Assembly (NCBI GenBank): GCA_030323885.1
Contig: CM059188.1
Location: 117,929,459 to 117,993,458, forward strand
DNA from: Branchipolynoe longqiensis
Lineage: Eukaryota > Annelida > Polychaeta > Phyllodocida > Polynoidae
DNA: 64,000 nucleotides
Direction: 5' to 3'
Shown here: positions 21,500 through 32,579 of the stretch, piece by piece
Layout: each line of letters begins with the position of its first letter
How positions within the stretch are numbered: the first letter of the stretch is position 1
Made by a program: the position numbers and the translations under genes
Notes under the pieces: generated by a model
The model's database searches: none
Told to the model about the DNA's origin: nothing
The model's input: only the letters and a program-made list of their open reading frames with translations

Positions 21500-21897
21500 C
21501 ATGGAGGTGAGCGGGCAGGGGTGTGTGGAGCGGGAGCGGGAAAGGGAGGTGCAGGGGGAGGGGGAGGGGAGGGAGAGGGGAAAGGGGAAAGGGGAAGGTG
21601 AGGGGGAGGGAGCAGAGGAAAGGGCTTGGCGGAGGGATGGGGGGGGGGAGGAGGAGGAGGGGCGGGGAGAGGAGGGGGAGAGGAGAGGAGTGGAGAGGGG
21701 GAGGGATGGAAGGGGAGTGGAGAAGGGAGAAGGGAGGAGGAGGAGGATGGGGAGGGGAGAGGAGGGGAGAGGGGGAGGGATGGAAGGGGGAGTGGAGAAG
21801 GGAGAAGGGAGAAGGGAGGAGGAAGAAGAGGAGGAGGAGGAGGAGGAGGGGAGGGGATGGGGAGAGTGGAGAAGGGGTGAGGAGGGAGGGGGGCAAT
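21500..21897. repeat. Polypurine tract (GGA/GGGGA)n
   Basis: Includes two related blocks carrying GGGAGGGATGGAAGGGG (near 21699 and 21773) and a (GGA)n run at about 21824-21850. The 224-aa Pro-rich minus frame is compositional. Confidence 0.9.
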
Positions 21898-22136
21898 GCC
21901 CCTCAATAAATGTACATCATAGGTCTTACTTGAAGCACTGAGACCCCCTGAGAATGTCTTGACCCATATGTCCCTAGACAAAGCGTATTCTCCAAATTCC
22001 CACCAGGCGCCTCCTGTTGGAGCGGTGATTATCGACTGTGCACCTGCCAGATTCACAGTACTTTGTAAACCCCAAAACACAATTAAAGCGGCCATGATGG
22101 CCTACTGCTGGCTGCCTCCACGACCTTCTCTCACCG
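21898..22136. other. Unique segment between purine tract and SINE
   Basis: A minus frame here (about 21955-22095) begins MAALIVFWGLQSTVNLAGAQ. It looks less biased than its neighbours but runs straight into the purine tract and has no splice borders. The plus text CACCAGGCGCCTCCTGTTGG looks like part of a dispersed repeat. Confidence 0.3.
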
Positions 22137-22475
22137 GGCGCGGTGGCCGAATCGGCAGAGCGTGGGCCTCGTGTGTGGAAGCTTGGTCGAAAGTTTGGTT
22201 CCCGGTCGAGTCAAACCAATGACTTAAAAATTGATATTTTTCACTTCCTAGCCAGCCACTCAGCATTAATAGGATAGGGCCAGGACTGGTTATCTCAGTG
22301 GCAGGATAATGCGACTGAATGGGATATCGGGTCATGGTGCTGGCGGCCTGATTTCCCAGTGGGACAAGTACTATAAAGTCGCCATGAGTGAACACTGTCA
22401 CAAGTTGGTACCTGTCTTGATATGACCGTAGATGTTGCTAGGACGTAAAGCAACAACCAACAACAACGTCCACGA
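22137..22475 (+). repeat. SINE-A, full length
   Basis: Head GGGCGCGGTGGCCGAATCGG, box B-like GTTCCCGGTCGAGTC, tail TAGATGTTGCTAGGACGTAA followed by CAACAACC-type tail repeats. Confidence 0.9.
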
Positions 22476-22565
22476 CCTTCTCCGGAGCCCATCGCCGGGG
22501 TTTTGCGACGGTTTTACGACAGATGTCTGACAGACACCGCAATAACGCACACCAACACAAGCCGA

Positions 22566-22965
22566 TTGGTTGGTTGTTGGGGTTTTACGTTCTGGCAACA
22601 TCTAAGGTCACATACCGGACGCGGTGGCCGAATCGGTAGAGCGCAGGCTTCCCGTGCAGGAGATCGGTAGAGGCAGGAGTTCGATTCCCGGTCGAGTCAA
22701 AGCAATGACTTATCAAATTAATAGTTGTCACTTCCTAACCTGGCACTCGGCATTAATATAATAGGATAGGACAATACTGGCTAGCAGAGTATCACGATAA
22801 TGTGGCTGGGTGGGATATTGGGTCATGGTGCCAGTGGCCAGGTCTCCCAGTGAGGCAGCACTATAAAAGTCGCCATGAGTGTGCACTGTCACAAGTCGAT
22901 AGCTGTCCTGATATCACCTTAGATGTTGCCAGGACATAAAACAACAACAAACAAAACAAACAAAC
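22566..22965 (+). repeat. SINE-A, full copy inserted beside a reversed tail fragment
   Basis: 22566-22612 is a reversed SINE-A tail (GGTTTTACGTTCTGGCAACA). At 22617 a forward copy starts (GGACGCGGTGGCCGAATCGG, box B GAGTTCGATTCCCGGTCG) and runs to TTAGATGTTGCCAGGACATA and an (ACAA)n tail. Confidence 0.85.
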
Positions 22966-23039
22966 CAGCAGTGTCAAGTAACAAGGGAGTCGGGCTAACA
23001 GGTTGGTATTAAAGTGGCATAGGCCGATGGTTTTGAGTT

Positions 23040-23340
23040 TCTGCCATTTTTCTGAGATAAATATATTAAATTGATTGTTATAAGATACCTTACTTCAATT
23101 TGAAGGAACTGTTATTTAAAATGCAAAAATGTCAAATTAGTTTTGGCAAGCTTGTCAAAACTCTGGCACCATAGGCTTCAGCAGTAACAGGTTCTATTAA
23201 ATTGACTCGGTATTCCCTTGTATGTGGCAACAAATGTTTAAGAAGTGCATCATTATCTAAGTTAGATATGTAGAATCAAATTTAGATAATTGTTTTGGTT
23301 TATAAAATGTGATGCTTCATCGGACTATGCAGCTTTAATA
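23040..23340. repeat. Dispersed repeat D
   Basis: Contains CAGTAACAGGTTCTATTAAA and CATCGGACTATGCAGCTTTA. Related text occurs at about 53560-53955 and, reversed, at 55915-56200 (e.g. TTAGAACCTGTTACTGCTGA). Family unknown. Confidence 0.6.
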
Positions 23341-23424
23341 TCATCCTCAATTTATACCCAATGTCGCGCTGAGACTGACTCAGTTGGGGGCGGATTCGTC
23401 GGAAAATGCAGCACATGCATGCAC

Positions 23425-23507
23425 GTGCATGCACTGCGTGTGTGTGCGTGCGTGTGTGTATGTGTGTGCGCGTGTGTGTGCGTGTGTGCGCGCGTGTGTG
23501 TAGCGAC
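23425..23507. repeat. (TG/CG)n microsatellite
   Basis: Alternating purine-pyrimidine stretch GTGTGTGCGTGCGTGTGTGT to GCGCGCGTGTGTGTAG, of the type prone to form left-handed DNA. Confidence 0.85.
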
Positions 23508-23639
23508 TCTTTGCACAGACTGCATTGTGGGCCGTCAGTGCACCTGACACTCGGTATTCAGCTGCAAGTGGCGCCCCCTACATCACGATCAGCGCACTGT
23601 TTGAGTGGATGTTCAACACATATGGTGGCCGCTTTACTA

Positions 23640-23845
23640 GGCTCTGGCACAGCACAGTTTGTAAAGCGGCAGGCACACAATGCGACTCCAGAACCAATTC
23701 CCGAGTCAAAGCAATGACTTCCAAAATGTATACTTGTCGTTACCTAGCCTGGTGCTTGGCATTACTAGAATAGGGCAAGGAGCAGTGGAATGGGGAGACA
23801 AATTGTCAGTGATTGAAATTTCCCATGATTAATCATCTGAATCAA
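23640..23845 (+). repeat. SINE-A2
   Basis: Decayed head, TCAAAGCAATGACTTCCAAA, CCTAGCCTGGTGCTTGGCAT, and the A2 tail CAAGGAGCAGTGGAATGGGG ... TTTCCCATGATTAATCA. Confidence 0.75.
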
Positions 23846-23929
23846 AATATAACCAAAACAAAGAAATGAACTAAAACTGAACGCTCACATCTTGTCCAGT
23901 ACTAAATGCCATAAGATTGCATAATACAA

Positions 23930-24221
23930 CAGGCTTGTCTTGTGATAGTGCACACTCCTGGTGACTTCACAGTACTGCCCCACTGGGAGACCAGGCTGCC
24001 AGCATGAAGACCTGATATCCCACTCAGTCACATTATCCTGAAACTGAGCCAACCAGTCCTTCCCTTATCCTAACAATGCCGAGCGCCTGGCTAGGAAGCG
24101 ACAAGTATGTTTAAGCCATTGTGCTTTGACTCTACCAGTTTTCGAACCCATGACTTCGAATCCCACGATCTACCAAAAGGGGAGACGGACGGACGCTCAA
24201 CTCATTCGGCCATTCCGTCTG
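23930..24221 (-). repeat. SINE-A, tail-truncated in this orientation
   Basis: Body CACACTCCTGGTGACTTCAC, ATCCCACTCAGTCACATTAT, then head GACTCTACCAGTTTTCGAAC and CAACTCATTCGGCCATTCCG. The TTTTACGTCC tail is absent. Confidence 0.8.
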
Positions 24222-24425
24222 GTCGGTAAGGAGAGAGGATGTGAAAAGCTCGTTAGGAGGGGGTTGTCGGCTCTGTGGTAATGGTGTAACATTACCACAG
24301 ACTGCAGTAATACAGGACGGGACGTCCGGGTCCAACACGCAGCACGGGCCGCACACAAAGAACAGCCCTGCATTCCACACTCACAAGGGTGGGGGCTGGG
24401 GCCGCACTGACAGCATCAGTTAATT

Positions 24426-24750
24426 CAGGGATGAAAGTGGTCTCCGGGAAGAAAAGCGGAAATGCGGATATTCTCCCATATGCTTAGCATTGTCAGGGAA
24501 TCGCGGAAAATTTCCGGAAGTCGGGTTTCATATATATTGGTATACGCTGATAGTGCTGCGGCGTTTGAAGCATTATTAGTAGAATATGCTGATAGTGCTG
24601 CGGCGTTTGAAGCATTTATTAGTAGTGTACGCTGATACTAGTGATAGTGCTGCGGCATCTGCACCACGTATTAGCATAGATCTTCACTGATGGTTCTGTG
24701 GGATTGAAAAAATCCCCGAAATCCGCGGAATAACGGAGATCTTTCATCCC
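24426..24750. mobile_element. MITE with CAGGGATGAAAG termini
   Basis: Left CAGGGATGAAAGTGG and right GATCTTTCATCCC. The same element lies inverted at 43061-43387, sharing TCTCCGGGA, TCCGCGGAA and repeated CTGATAGTGCTGCGGCGTTT-type blocks (three near-copies here, spacing about 58-65 bp). hAT-like ends, no coding capacity. Confidence 0.75.
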
Positions 24751-24774
24751 AGGTTATATAGTGGGAACGGTGTG

Positions 24775-25105
24775 TGGGTGAGTTTCTGTGTGAGAGTGAG
24801 TGAGTGAGAGTGAGTGAGTGAAAGTGAGTGAGTTTGAGGACGAGTGTGTGGGAGTGTGGGGGAGTGTGTGAGAGTGAGTGTGAGAGTGCATGTGTGAGAG
24901 TGCATGTGTGAGTGTGCATGTGTGAGTGTGAGAGAGTGACAGTGTGTGAGTGTGACTGTGTGAGTGAATGTGAGAGTAAGTGTCTGTGTGTATGTGAGTG
25001 TGTGTGAGAGCTTGAGTGTGTGCGTGAGTGTGAGTGTGAGAGAGTGTGAGTGTGAGCGAGTGAGAGTGATTGTGTGATAGTGTGAGTGTGTTAGAGTGTG
25101 AGCGG
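24775..25105. repeat. (GAGTGT)n / (GTGA)n microsatellite
   Basis: Imperfect GTGAGTGTGAGAGTGAG array. Minus frames give Ser/His/Thr-rich shadows. Confidence 0.9.
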
Positions 25106-25320
25106 GTTGGGGTTTCAGGGTTAGCGGTAGGAGTAATCAGACACAGACACTTGCACTTGGGTAACAGCAATTGAGGAGCAGACTGGTGAGAGTAAATAAA
25201 ACGCTAGTGCTCAGGAAGAATAGAGAATTAAGTTAGCTTGGCGGGTACATGAAAGGCAGCGTCAAAATGGGGCAGCGCGTTGCCAGGGAAGAGATGGGGC
25301 ATTGCAACACTAGGATTAGG

Positions 25321-25650
25321 AAGGGATGTGGAAGGGATGTGGAAGGGATGTGGAAGGGATGCGGAAGGGATGTGGAAGGGATGTGGAAGGGATGCGGAAG
25401 GGATGCGGAAGGGATGTGGAAGGGATGCGGAAGGGATGTGGAAGGGATGTGGAAGGGATGTGGAAGGGATGCGGAAGGGATGTGGAAGGGATGTGGAAGG
25501 GATGCGGAAGGGATGTGGAAGGGATGCGGAAGGGATGTGGAAGGGATGTGGAAGGGATGCGGAAGGGATGTGGAAGGGTGTGGAAGGGATGCGGAAGGGA
25601 TGCGGAAGGGATGCGGAAGGGATGTGGAAGGGATGCGGAAGGGATGTGGG
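25321..25650. repeat. 12-bp minisatellite GAAGGGATGTGG
   Basis: About 27 units alternating irregularly between GAAGGGATGTGG and GAAGGGATGCGG. One unit near 25572 lacks two bases (GAAGGGTGTGG-type shift), which moves the open frame. Translations GRDVEGMWK/GRDAEGMRK are repeat shadows. Confidence 0.95.
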
Positions 25651-25679
25651 GGCCTACCAGTTCTTAGACGCGGGAAGGG

Positions 25680-26377
25680 ATGGCCGATTGGGAAAAGGGG
25701 TGAGAGGGGAGTGGAGGTAGAGGCGGAGGAGGAAGGAGGGAGGAGTAGGAGGAGGGAAAGGAGGGGAGGAAGAGGGGAGGAGGAGGGGAAATGAGACGGA
25801 GGAGGGGGGGAGGAAGTGGGGAACGAAGAGCTGAGGGGGAGAGGAGGAGGAAGCGTGGAGGAAGGAGGAAGGAGGAAGAACGAAGGGGGGTGGGGACGGG
25901 GAGAAGGAGAGAGGAGGAAGAGGAGAAGCCTCGAGTAGGAGGACAAGGAGGAGGGGAGTGGAAGAGGGGAAGGCGGGGAAGGAGGAGTGGGGAAGGAGGA
26001 GGGGAAGGAGAAGAAAGAGAATGAGGGGACAAGGAAGGTGAGGAGGAAGAGGAGGAGCGGAGGAGGAGGAGGAGGAGGAGGAGGAGGAGGAGGAGGAGAG
26101 GAGAGGAGGAGAGAGGATGGGAAAAGGGAAGGGAGGGAGGGAGGGGCGGGGGGAGGAGAGGAGAGGAGAGAAAAAGGGAAGGAAAGAAGGGAAAGAGAAG
26201 AAAGAGAATAGAGGGACAAGGAAGGTGAGGAGGAAGAGGAGGAGGTGGGGGAGGAGGTGGTGGGAGGAGGAGGGGGAGGAGGCGGGAGAGGATAGGAAAG
26301 GGAAGGGGGGGGAGGAGAGGAGGGGGGGAAGGGGGGGAAAGGGGAAAGAGAAGAAAGAGAATAGAGGGACAGAAGGT

Positions 26378-26437
<60 letters not shown>

Positions 26438-26545
26438 GGAAGGGAGGAGGAGGGGGGAAGGGGAAGGGGAAGGGGAGGAAGAGGAAGGGAGTGGGAGAAG
26501 GAGAAAGAGGGGAAGGAGCGGGGGAGGAGGAGAAGTGGCGGGGCT
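25680..26545. repeat. Long polypurine tract with a 57-G homopolymer
   Basis: About 870 bp of almost pure purine on plus, with GGA, GGAAGG and GGGGAAGG blocks and two similar segments ending AGAGAATAGAGGGACAAGGA / AGAGAATAGAGGGACAGAAG. It contains an unbroken G run at 26380-26436. Pro/Ser/Leu frames of 328 and 294 aa on minus are compositional. Confidence 0.95.
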
Positions 26546-26879
26546 CAATGTGATAAGCCTAACAAGATGTGCTATTTATGGTTCCCCTGGGGGTCGTGAG
26601 CAACTCGCGTCGCCAGCTATCACTATCAGTGCCTTATCGGGTGCTATCTGTTATGGCTCATGATGAGTTTTGTCTAGGGCTGGGCAATGGTGGTACGGGG
26701 CATGCAGATCCATACGCAGCGCAGTGTGCATGCAGTGTGCACACACCGTGTGCTGTAATACGCCAACAGCCCAGTGCACGCAGGGTGATGGGGATGTAGC
26801 TCAACCCACACGGGGTAATGTCCGAGCAGCTCACCCGCCCTTGTGTAATAATGCACGAGCAGCTCAGCACAAGTAACCA
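26546..26879. other. Unique lead-in to the 30-bp array
   Basis: From about 26770 the text (GGGGTAATGTCCGAGCAGCTCA) already shows diverged GTAATGCACGAGCAGCTCA units, so the array probably grew from this sequence. Confidence 0.5.
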
Positions 26880-28100
26880 ATCCCACTCAGTGTAATACAC
26901 GAGTAACCAATCCCACTCAGTGTAATACATGAGACATCAATCCCACACAGTGTAATGCACGAGTAACTAATCCCACTCAGTGTAATACATGAGTAACCAA
27001 TCCCACCCAGTGTAATACATGAGTAACCAATCCCATCCAGTGTAATACATGGTTAACCAATCACACTCAGTGTAATTAATACACAAGTAACCAATCCCAC
27101 CCAGTGTAAATAATACATGGTTAACCAATCCCACTCAGTGTAATTAACACACAAGTAAACAACCCCACCCAGTGTAATTAATACACAAGTAACCAATCAC
27201 ACTCAGTGTAATTACCACTCAAGTAAACAACCCCATCCAGTGTAATTAATACACGAGTAACCAATCCCACTCAGTGTAATTAACACACAAGTAAACAACC
27301 CCACCCAGTGTAATTAATACACGAGTAACCAATCCCACCCAGTGTAATTAACACACAAGTAAACAACCCCACCCAGTGTAATTAATACACGAGTAACCAA
27401 TCCCACCCAGTGTAATTAACACACAAGTAAACAACCCCACCCAGTGTAATTAATACACGAGTAACCAATCACACTCAGTGTAATACACGAGTAACCAACC
27501 CCATCCAGTGTAATACATGGGTAACCAATCCCACTCAGTGTAATTAATACACAAGTAACCAATCCCACCCAGTCTAGTTAATACACAAGTAACCAATCCC
27601 ACCCAGTGTATGTAATACATGAGAAATCCCACTCAATGTAATACATGAGAAATCAATCCCACCCAATGTAATGCACGAGTAACCAATCCCACCCAGTGTA
27701 ATTAATACACAAGTAAACAATCCCACCCAGTGTAATTAATACATAAGTAACCAATCCCATCCCGTGTAATTAAAACATGAGTAACAAATCCCACCCACTA
27801 TAATAAATGAGTAGCCAATCAGTCCCAGTGTAATACATGAGTAACCAATCCCACCCAGTGTAATACATGAGTAACCAATTCCTTCTAGTGTAATACATGA
27901 GTCACCAATCCCACCCAATGTAATAGATGAGTACCCAATCACACTCAATGTAATACATGAGTAACCAATCACACTCAATGTAATACACGAGTAACCAATC
28001 ACACTCAATGTAAGACACAAGTAACCAATCGCACTCAGTGTAATACACGAGAAACCAATGTAAGACACAAGTAACCAATCCCACCCAATGAGCAACCAGT
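26880..28100. repeat. 30/34-bp minisatellite
   Basis: Units of CCAATCCCACTCAGTGTAAT followed by ACACGAGTAA. Many units in the middle carry an extra TTAA (AATTAATACACAAGTAA), and between 27120 and 27450 long and short forms alternate as a dimer of about 68 bp. Period and order suggest higher-order amplification. Confidence 0.95.
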
Positions 28101-28109
28101 CCCACCATA

Positions 28110-28395
28110 TACAATATACAGACAGCTCAATACACGCACATAGAACCCAGATTCAGACAGAACTAACCAGTAGTATATACCACACACAATACGCAAGCAG
28201 ATCAATAGCCTCACATAGAAGCCAAAACTTACAGACAAAGCTAACCAGTATGACACCATACACAATATATAGGCAGATCAATACACCCACCTAGAACCCA
28301 GACTCACAGACAAAACTAATCGGTATGAATCTGTATTACAATATACAGGCAGATCAATACTCTCAACTAGAACCCAGACTCATATACACAATTAA
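28110..28395. repeat. Tandem repeat of about 75-80 bp, four diverged copies
   Basis: Each copy contains CAATATACAGRCAGATCAAT, an ACATAGAACCCAGA-like block and ACAGACAAARCTAACCAGTA variants. Confidence 0.8.
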
Positions 28396-28399
28396 TCCC

Positions 28400-28595
28400 A
28401 ACAATAGGAGGCTTCCCCCGGGCACGACTCCCCCCCCCCCCCCCGCACGACTCCCCCATACCCCCACCCCGAACACCGCATAACTCCCGCTACCCCCACC
28501 CCCCGCAGGACTCCCCCCCCCCCCACCCATCCCCCATCACCGCAGAAGTCCTCCCCCCCATCCCCACGCCGACCACTGCATAAACTTCCCCTACC
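28400..28595. repeat. C-rich minisatellite (GCACGACTCCCCC)
   Basis: Irregular CGACTCCCCC and TACCCCCACCCC units with C homopolymers of 10-14. Confidence 0.85.
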
Positions 28596-28761
28596 CCCTA
28601 AAACCACACCACCTAGAAACAAACCTCTTGGAACACATATAGAAAACACATTCAACGAACAGACTATATAAAATTTATGAGGTTAGTCTTCAGCATTTCT
28701 ATTCATTTTGAATAAAATAGACTTTTTGCACTGCGCCTACTGGCAAACTCAATGGGAGTGT
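28596..28761 (-). repeat. Dispersed repeat E, single copy truncated by the gap
   Basis: The reverse complement matches the 204-bp unit at 61182-61797: shared words include TTTCTATTCATTTTGAATAA (cf. TTTCTATTAATTTTGAATAA) and GAAAACACATTCAACGAACA. It ends at the N run. Confidence 0.8.
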
Positions 28762-29260
28762 NNNNNNNNNNNNNNNNNNNNNNNNNNNNNNNNNNNNNNN
28801 NNNNNNNNNNNNNNNNNNNNNNNNNNNNNNNNNNNNNNNNNNNNNNNNNNNNNNNNNNNNNNNNNNNNNNNNNNNNNNNNNNNNNNNNNNNNNNNNNNNN
28901 NNNNNNNNNNNNNNNNNNNNNNNNNNNNNNNNNNNNNNNNNNNNNNNNNNNNNNNNNNNNNNNNNNNNNNNNNNNNNNNNNNNNNNNNNNNNNNNNNNNN
29001 NNNNNNNNNNNNNNNNNNNNNNNNNNNNNNNNNNNNNNNNNNNNNNNNNNNNNNNNNNNNNNNNNNNNNNNNNNNNNNNNNNNNNNNNNNNNNNNNNNNN
29101 NNNNNNNNNNNNNNNNNNNNNNNNNNNNNNNNNNNNNNNNNNNNNNNNNNNNNNNNNNNNNNNNNNNNNNNNNNNNNNNNNNNNNNNNNNNNNNNNNNNN
29201 NNNNNNNNNNNNNNNNNNNNNNNNNNNNNNNNNNNNNNNNNNNNNNNNNNNNNNNNNNNN
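28762..29260. other. Assembly gap (499 N)
   Basis: N run at the left edge of the 45-bp array. The nearly fixed length suggests a placeholder. Open frames that read across it are meaningless. Confidence 0.98.
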
Positions 29261-30660
29261 TCACTACCACCACCTGCCACACCTACCTCACCTCTACAAC
29301 CACCTTCACTACCACCACCTGCCACACTTACCTCTACCACCACCTTCACTACCACCACCTGCCACACCTACCTCACCTCTACCACCAACTTCACTACCAC
29401 CACCTGCCACACCTACCTCACCTCTACCACCACCACCACCTTCACTACCACCACCTGCCACACCTACCTCACCTCTACCTCCAACTTCACTACCACCACC
29501 TGCCATACCTACCTCACCTCGACCACCAACTTCACTACCACCACCTGCCACACCTACCTCACCTCTACCACCAACTTCACTACCACCACCTGCCATACCT
29601 ACCTCACGGGAACTCTACCACACCAACCGGGTTCACAACCACCGGGGGAGGCCTGCCACACCTACCTCACCTCTACCACCACCTTCACTACCCACCTGCC
29701 ACACCTACCTCACCTCTACCACCACCTTCACTACCACCACCTGCCACACCTACCTCACCTCTACCAACCAACACACACCAACCACCTGCACACCACCTAC
29801 CTCACCTCTACCACCAACTTCACTACCACCACATGACCACACCTACCTCACCTCTACACCAACTTCACCTACCAACACCCCCCCCACCAAACCCCACCCA
29901 CCCACCAACACACCACCACCTGCCACCCTAAACCCCAACCCCCACCTCCACTACCACCACCTGCACACCATACCTCACCTCTACCACCACCTGCCACACC
30001 TACCTCACCTGTACCACCACCTGCCACACCTACCTCACCTCTACCACCACCTTCACTACCACCACCTGCCACACCTACCTCACCTCTATCACCACCTTCA
30101 CTACCACCACCTGCCACACCTACCTCACAACTCTACCCCCACTTCACTCCCACCACCTGCCACACCTACCTCACCTCTACCACCAACTTCACTACCACCA
30201 CCTGCCACACCTACCTCACCTCTACCACCAACTTCACTACCACCACCTGCCACACCTACCTCACCTCTACCTCCAACTTCACTGCCATCACCTGCCACAC
30301 CTACCTCACCTCTACCACCAACTTCACTACCACCACCCGCCACACCTACCTCACCTCTACCACCAACTTCACTACCACCACCCGTCACACCTACCTCACC
30401 TCTACCACCACCTTCACTACCACCACCTGCCACACCTACCTCACCTCTACCACCACCTTCACTACCACCACCTGCCACACCTACCTCAGCTCTACTTACT
30501 CACCCACCACATCTACCTCGGCTCTAACTACACCACCACCTGCCACACTTACCTCACCTCTACCACCACCCGCCACATCTACCTCACCTCTACCTACACC
30601 ACCACCCGCCACACTTACCTCACCTCTACCTCCATCTACACCAGCACCCGCCACCACCAC
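29261..30660. repeat. 45-bp minisatellite with CAC background
   Basis: Unit CACCACCTGCCACACCTACC followed by TCACCTCTACCACCAACTTC and ACTAC. It is regular at 29261-29600 and 30040-30480 and degraded between. The period is divisible by three and lacks stops, so long frames occur on both strands (Thr/Pro/Ser/His on plus, Gly/Val/Glu on minus). Confidence 0.95.
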
Positions 30661-30774
30661 CACCACCATCACCACCACATCCAATACAACTAAAGCTGTT
30701 GCTGATTCCCGGCAGTGCAGTCATGTCTGTGCTCACAATAAAGGTTGGTCATGCTGAGTCAGTCCCGCTTGGTA

Positions 30775-31325
30775 CTGTGTCACTGGTACCCGGCTGGAAG
30801 ACACCACAAGGTGGCAGGTCAGTCCTGATTGGTGCTGCGCCACTGGTACCCGGCTGGACGACACCACAAGGTGGCAGCTCAGTCCCCCTTGGTTCTGCAC
30901 CGCTGGTTCCTGGCTGGAAGACACCACAAGGTGGCAGGTCAGTCCGGCTAGGTGCTGCACCGCTGGTTCCCAGCTCAAAGACACCAGAAGGTGGCAAGTC
31001 AGTCCTGCTTGGTTCTGCGCCGCTGGTTCCTGGCTGGAAGACACCACAAGGTGGCAGGTCAGTCCCGCTTGGTGCTGCACCGCTGGTTCCCGGCTCAAAG
31101 ACACCAGAAGGTGGCAAGTCAGTCCTGCTTGGTGCTGCGCTGCTGGTTCCCAGCTGGAAGACACCAGAAGGTGGCAGGTCAGTCCTGCTTAGTGTGCCAC
31201 CGCTGGTACCCAGCTGGAAGAAATAGGTAGGTGACAGGTCAGTCCCGCTTGGTGCTGTGCCGCTGGTTCCTGGATTGGTGCTGCACTGCTGGTTCCCAGC
31301 TGGAAGACACCAGAAGGTGGTAGGC
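30775..31325. repeat. 60-bp minisatellite
   Basis: About nine units of GCTGGTTCCCGGCTGGAAGA, then CACCACAAGGTGGCAGGTCA, then GTCCTGCTTGGTGCTGCGCC. CACC/GGTG words make each unit locally palindromic (CACCACAAGGTGG). At least one plus frame (175 aa) and two minus frames are open together, and unit-to-unit changes alter residues freely, so selection for a protein is not evident. Confidence 0.95.
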
Positions 31326-31407
31326 GCCTCCATTTCTTCTAATCGCAGAGTTCTTTGTCGATTCGAGACGTGTGAGCTGTGTTTTTGTGTTTTTACTTCT
31401 TCACTCA

Positions 31408-31871
31408 TACCCCAGTCACACGAGGCCTGCGTTCACTAACGATCGATTCGCGATGTCAAAACTTCCTCCTTGCGCCCTCCCTACGCCCTGATTGAGTGCT
31501 GTCGCCGTGAGGACGCCAACCTCCCGGCGTCCATTTCGGGAATTTTGGACGCAAGGAGGTTGCTGCTGCTGCACGTGCAACCTCCTTACGCCCTGTTCCG
31601 GCGGCGCCATTCAAAATGGTTGGCGCCCTGGCGCCGCCCTGGGTTGGTGCTAACACATGCGTTGCTGCAGTCACCATGTGGTCAGCCCTGACATGGCGCC
31701 GACATGGCGCCGACATGGTGCCGACATGGAGCCGACATGGCGCCGACATGGCGCCGACATGGCGCCTACAACGTATTTGAATCAGTGTATCGAATGGAAC
31801 GCTGGGTTGTTGGGGTCCTTTTGGGCGTAGGGAGGTTGGCGGCGAACGCTGGCTCTCGTGTGACTGGGGTA
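31408..31871. mobile_element. Harbinger-like MITE with TACCCCAGTCACACGAG termini
   Basis: Left TACCCCAGTCACACGAG and right CTCGTGTGACTGGGGTA are a perfect 17-bp inverted repeat. Flanks are TCA and TAA, a possible mutated TWA duplication. The interior includes arms with CGCCCTCCCTACGCCC / GGGCGTAGGGAGG and a run of seven 11-bp GACATGGCGCC-type units (31691-31767). No transposase. Confidence 0.8.
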
Positions 31872-31941
31872 TAAGGCAACACTCAGGTCTGCTGAAAACC
31901 TACTGTAGTAGTTACTGTTAAAACACACCTCCAGAACCTTA

Positions 31942-32335
31942 TACCCCCATCACACCAAACTAGTTCTCACTACATTCTTGTAAATGTTGATGAACGGGCT
32001 CAAACTGTGAGCAAACGGAATGGATGTAGTAGCCCCTTTTTAGTCTTTTTATGAATGGAATGGATGGGCTAGGACGGAATAGTGCTCAAAATTGTCTTCC
32101 GACCATCCTGTTCATCAATTAGACGGGGTGACAGCGTACTTAAAACAAGATGACGTACTACAAACGGAATTGCCTACTTCGATCGTACTAGGAATGTGTT
32201 ACGACATGGTGCAATCGGGCATCAATTGCATGAACGAAGTAGCATCAAGGCCAAAGTTACATGTACTACCCCGATCACAGCCTGTTTTAGAACAGGGTCG
32301 GATGTTTTGAGAACTACTTTGGTGTGATGGGGGTA
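31942..32335. mobile_element. Harbinger-like MITE with TACCCCCATCACACC termini, TTA duplication
   Basis: Left end TACCCCCATCACACCAAACT and right end (reverse complement) TACCCCCATCACACCAAAGT match over about 28 bases with one difference. TTA lies at 31939-31941 and 32336-32338. 394 bp, non-coding. A second, partial right end (TTTGGTGTGATGGGTGAATT) follows at 32339-32414, so the end was duplicated or two copies overlap. Confidence 0.85.
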
Positions 32336-32414
32336 TTACATGTTCTACCCCGACCACAGTCCGTTTTAGAACGTGGTCGGACGTTTTGAGAACTAGTTTG
32401 GTGTGATGGGTGAA

Positions 32415-32579
32415 TTACCTGATACCTCGAGATGCTGATTTCGCAACTTTAGATGGGATTTGCTTTAGCCGATCAATAGGAGACAAATTATCGATATGTC
32501 GTCCTATCCACTATCACATGCACACACCATGACTTCTAATAACATCATCCGCGAAAGGGGAAAATAAGTGTTAAAACCA
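32415..32579. other. Unique spacer
   Basis: Short single-copy AT-rich stretch, no features seen. Confidence 0.5.

Noticed and set aside
21955..22095. Minus-strand frame beginning MAALIVFW
   Set aside because: Runs into a polypurine tract, with no splice signals; probably chance.
28708..30527. Frames of 407 and 591 codons crossing the N run
   Set aside because: N positions are unread sequence and the rest is the 45-bp array.
30699..31226. 175-codon plus frame in the 60-bp array, resembling a repeat protein
   Set aside because: Other frames are equally open and unit differences change residues without pattern; no signal peptide or splice context.
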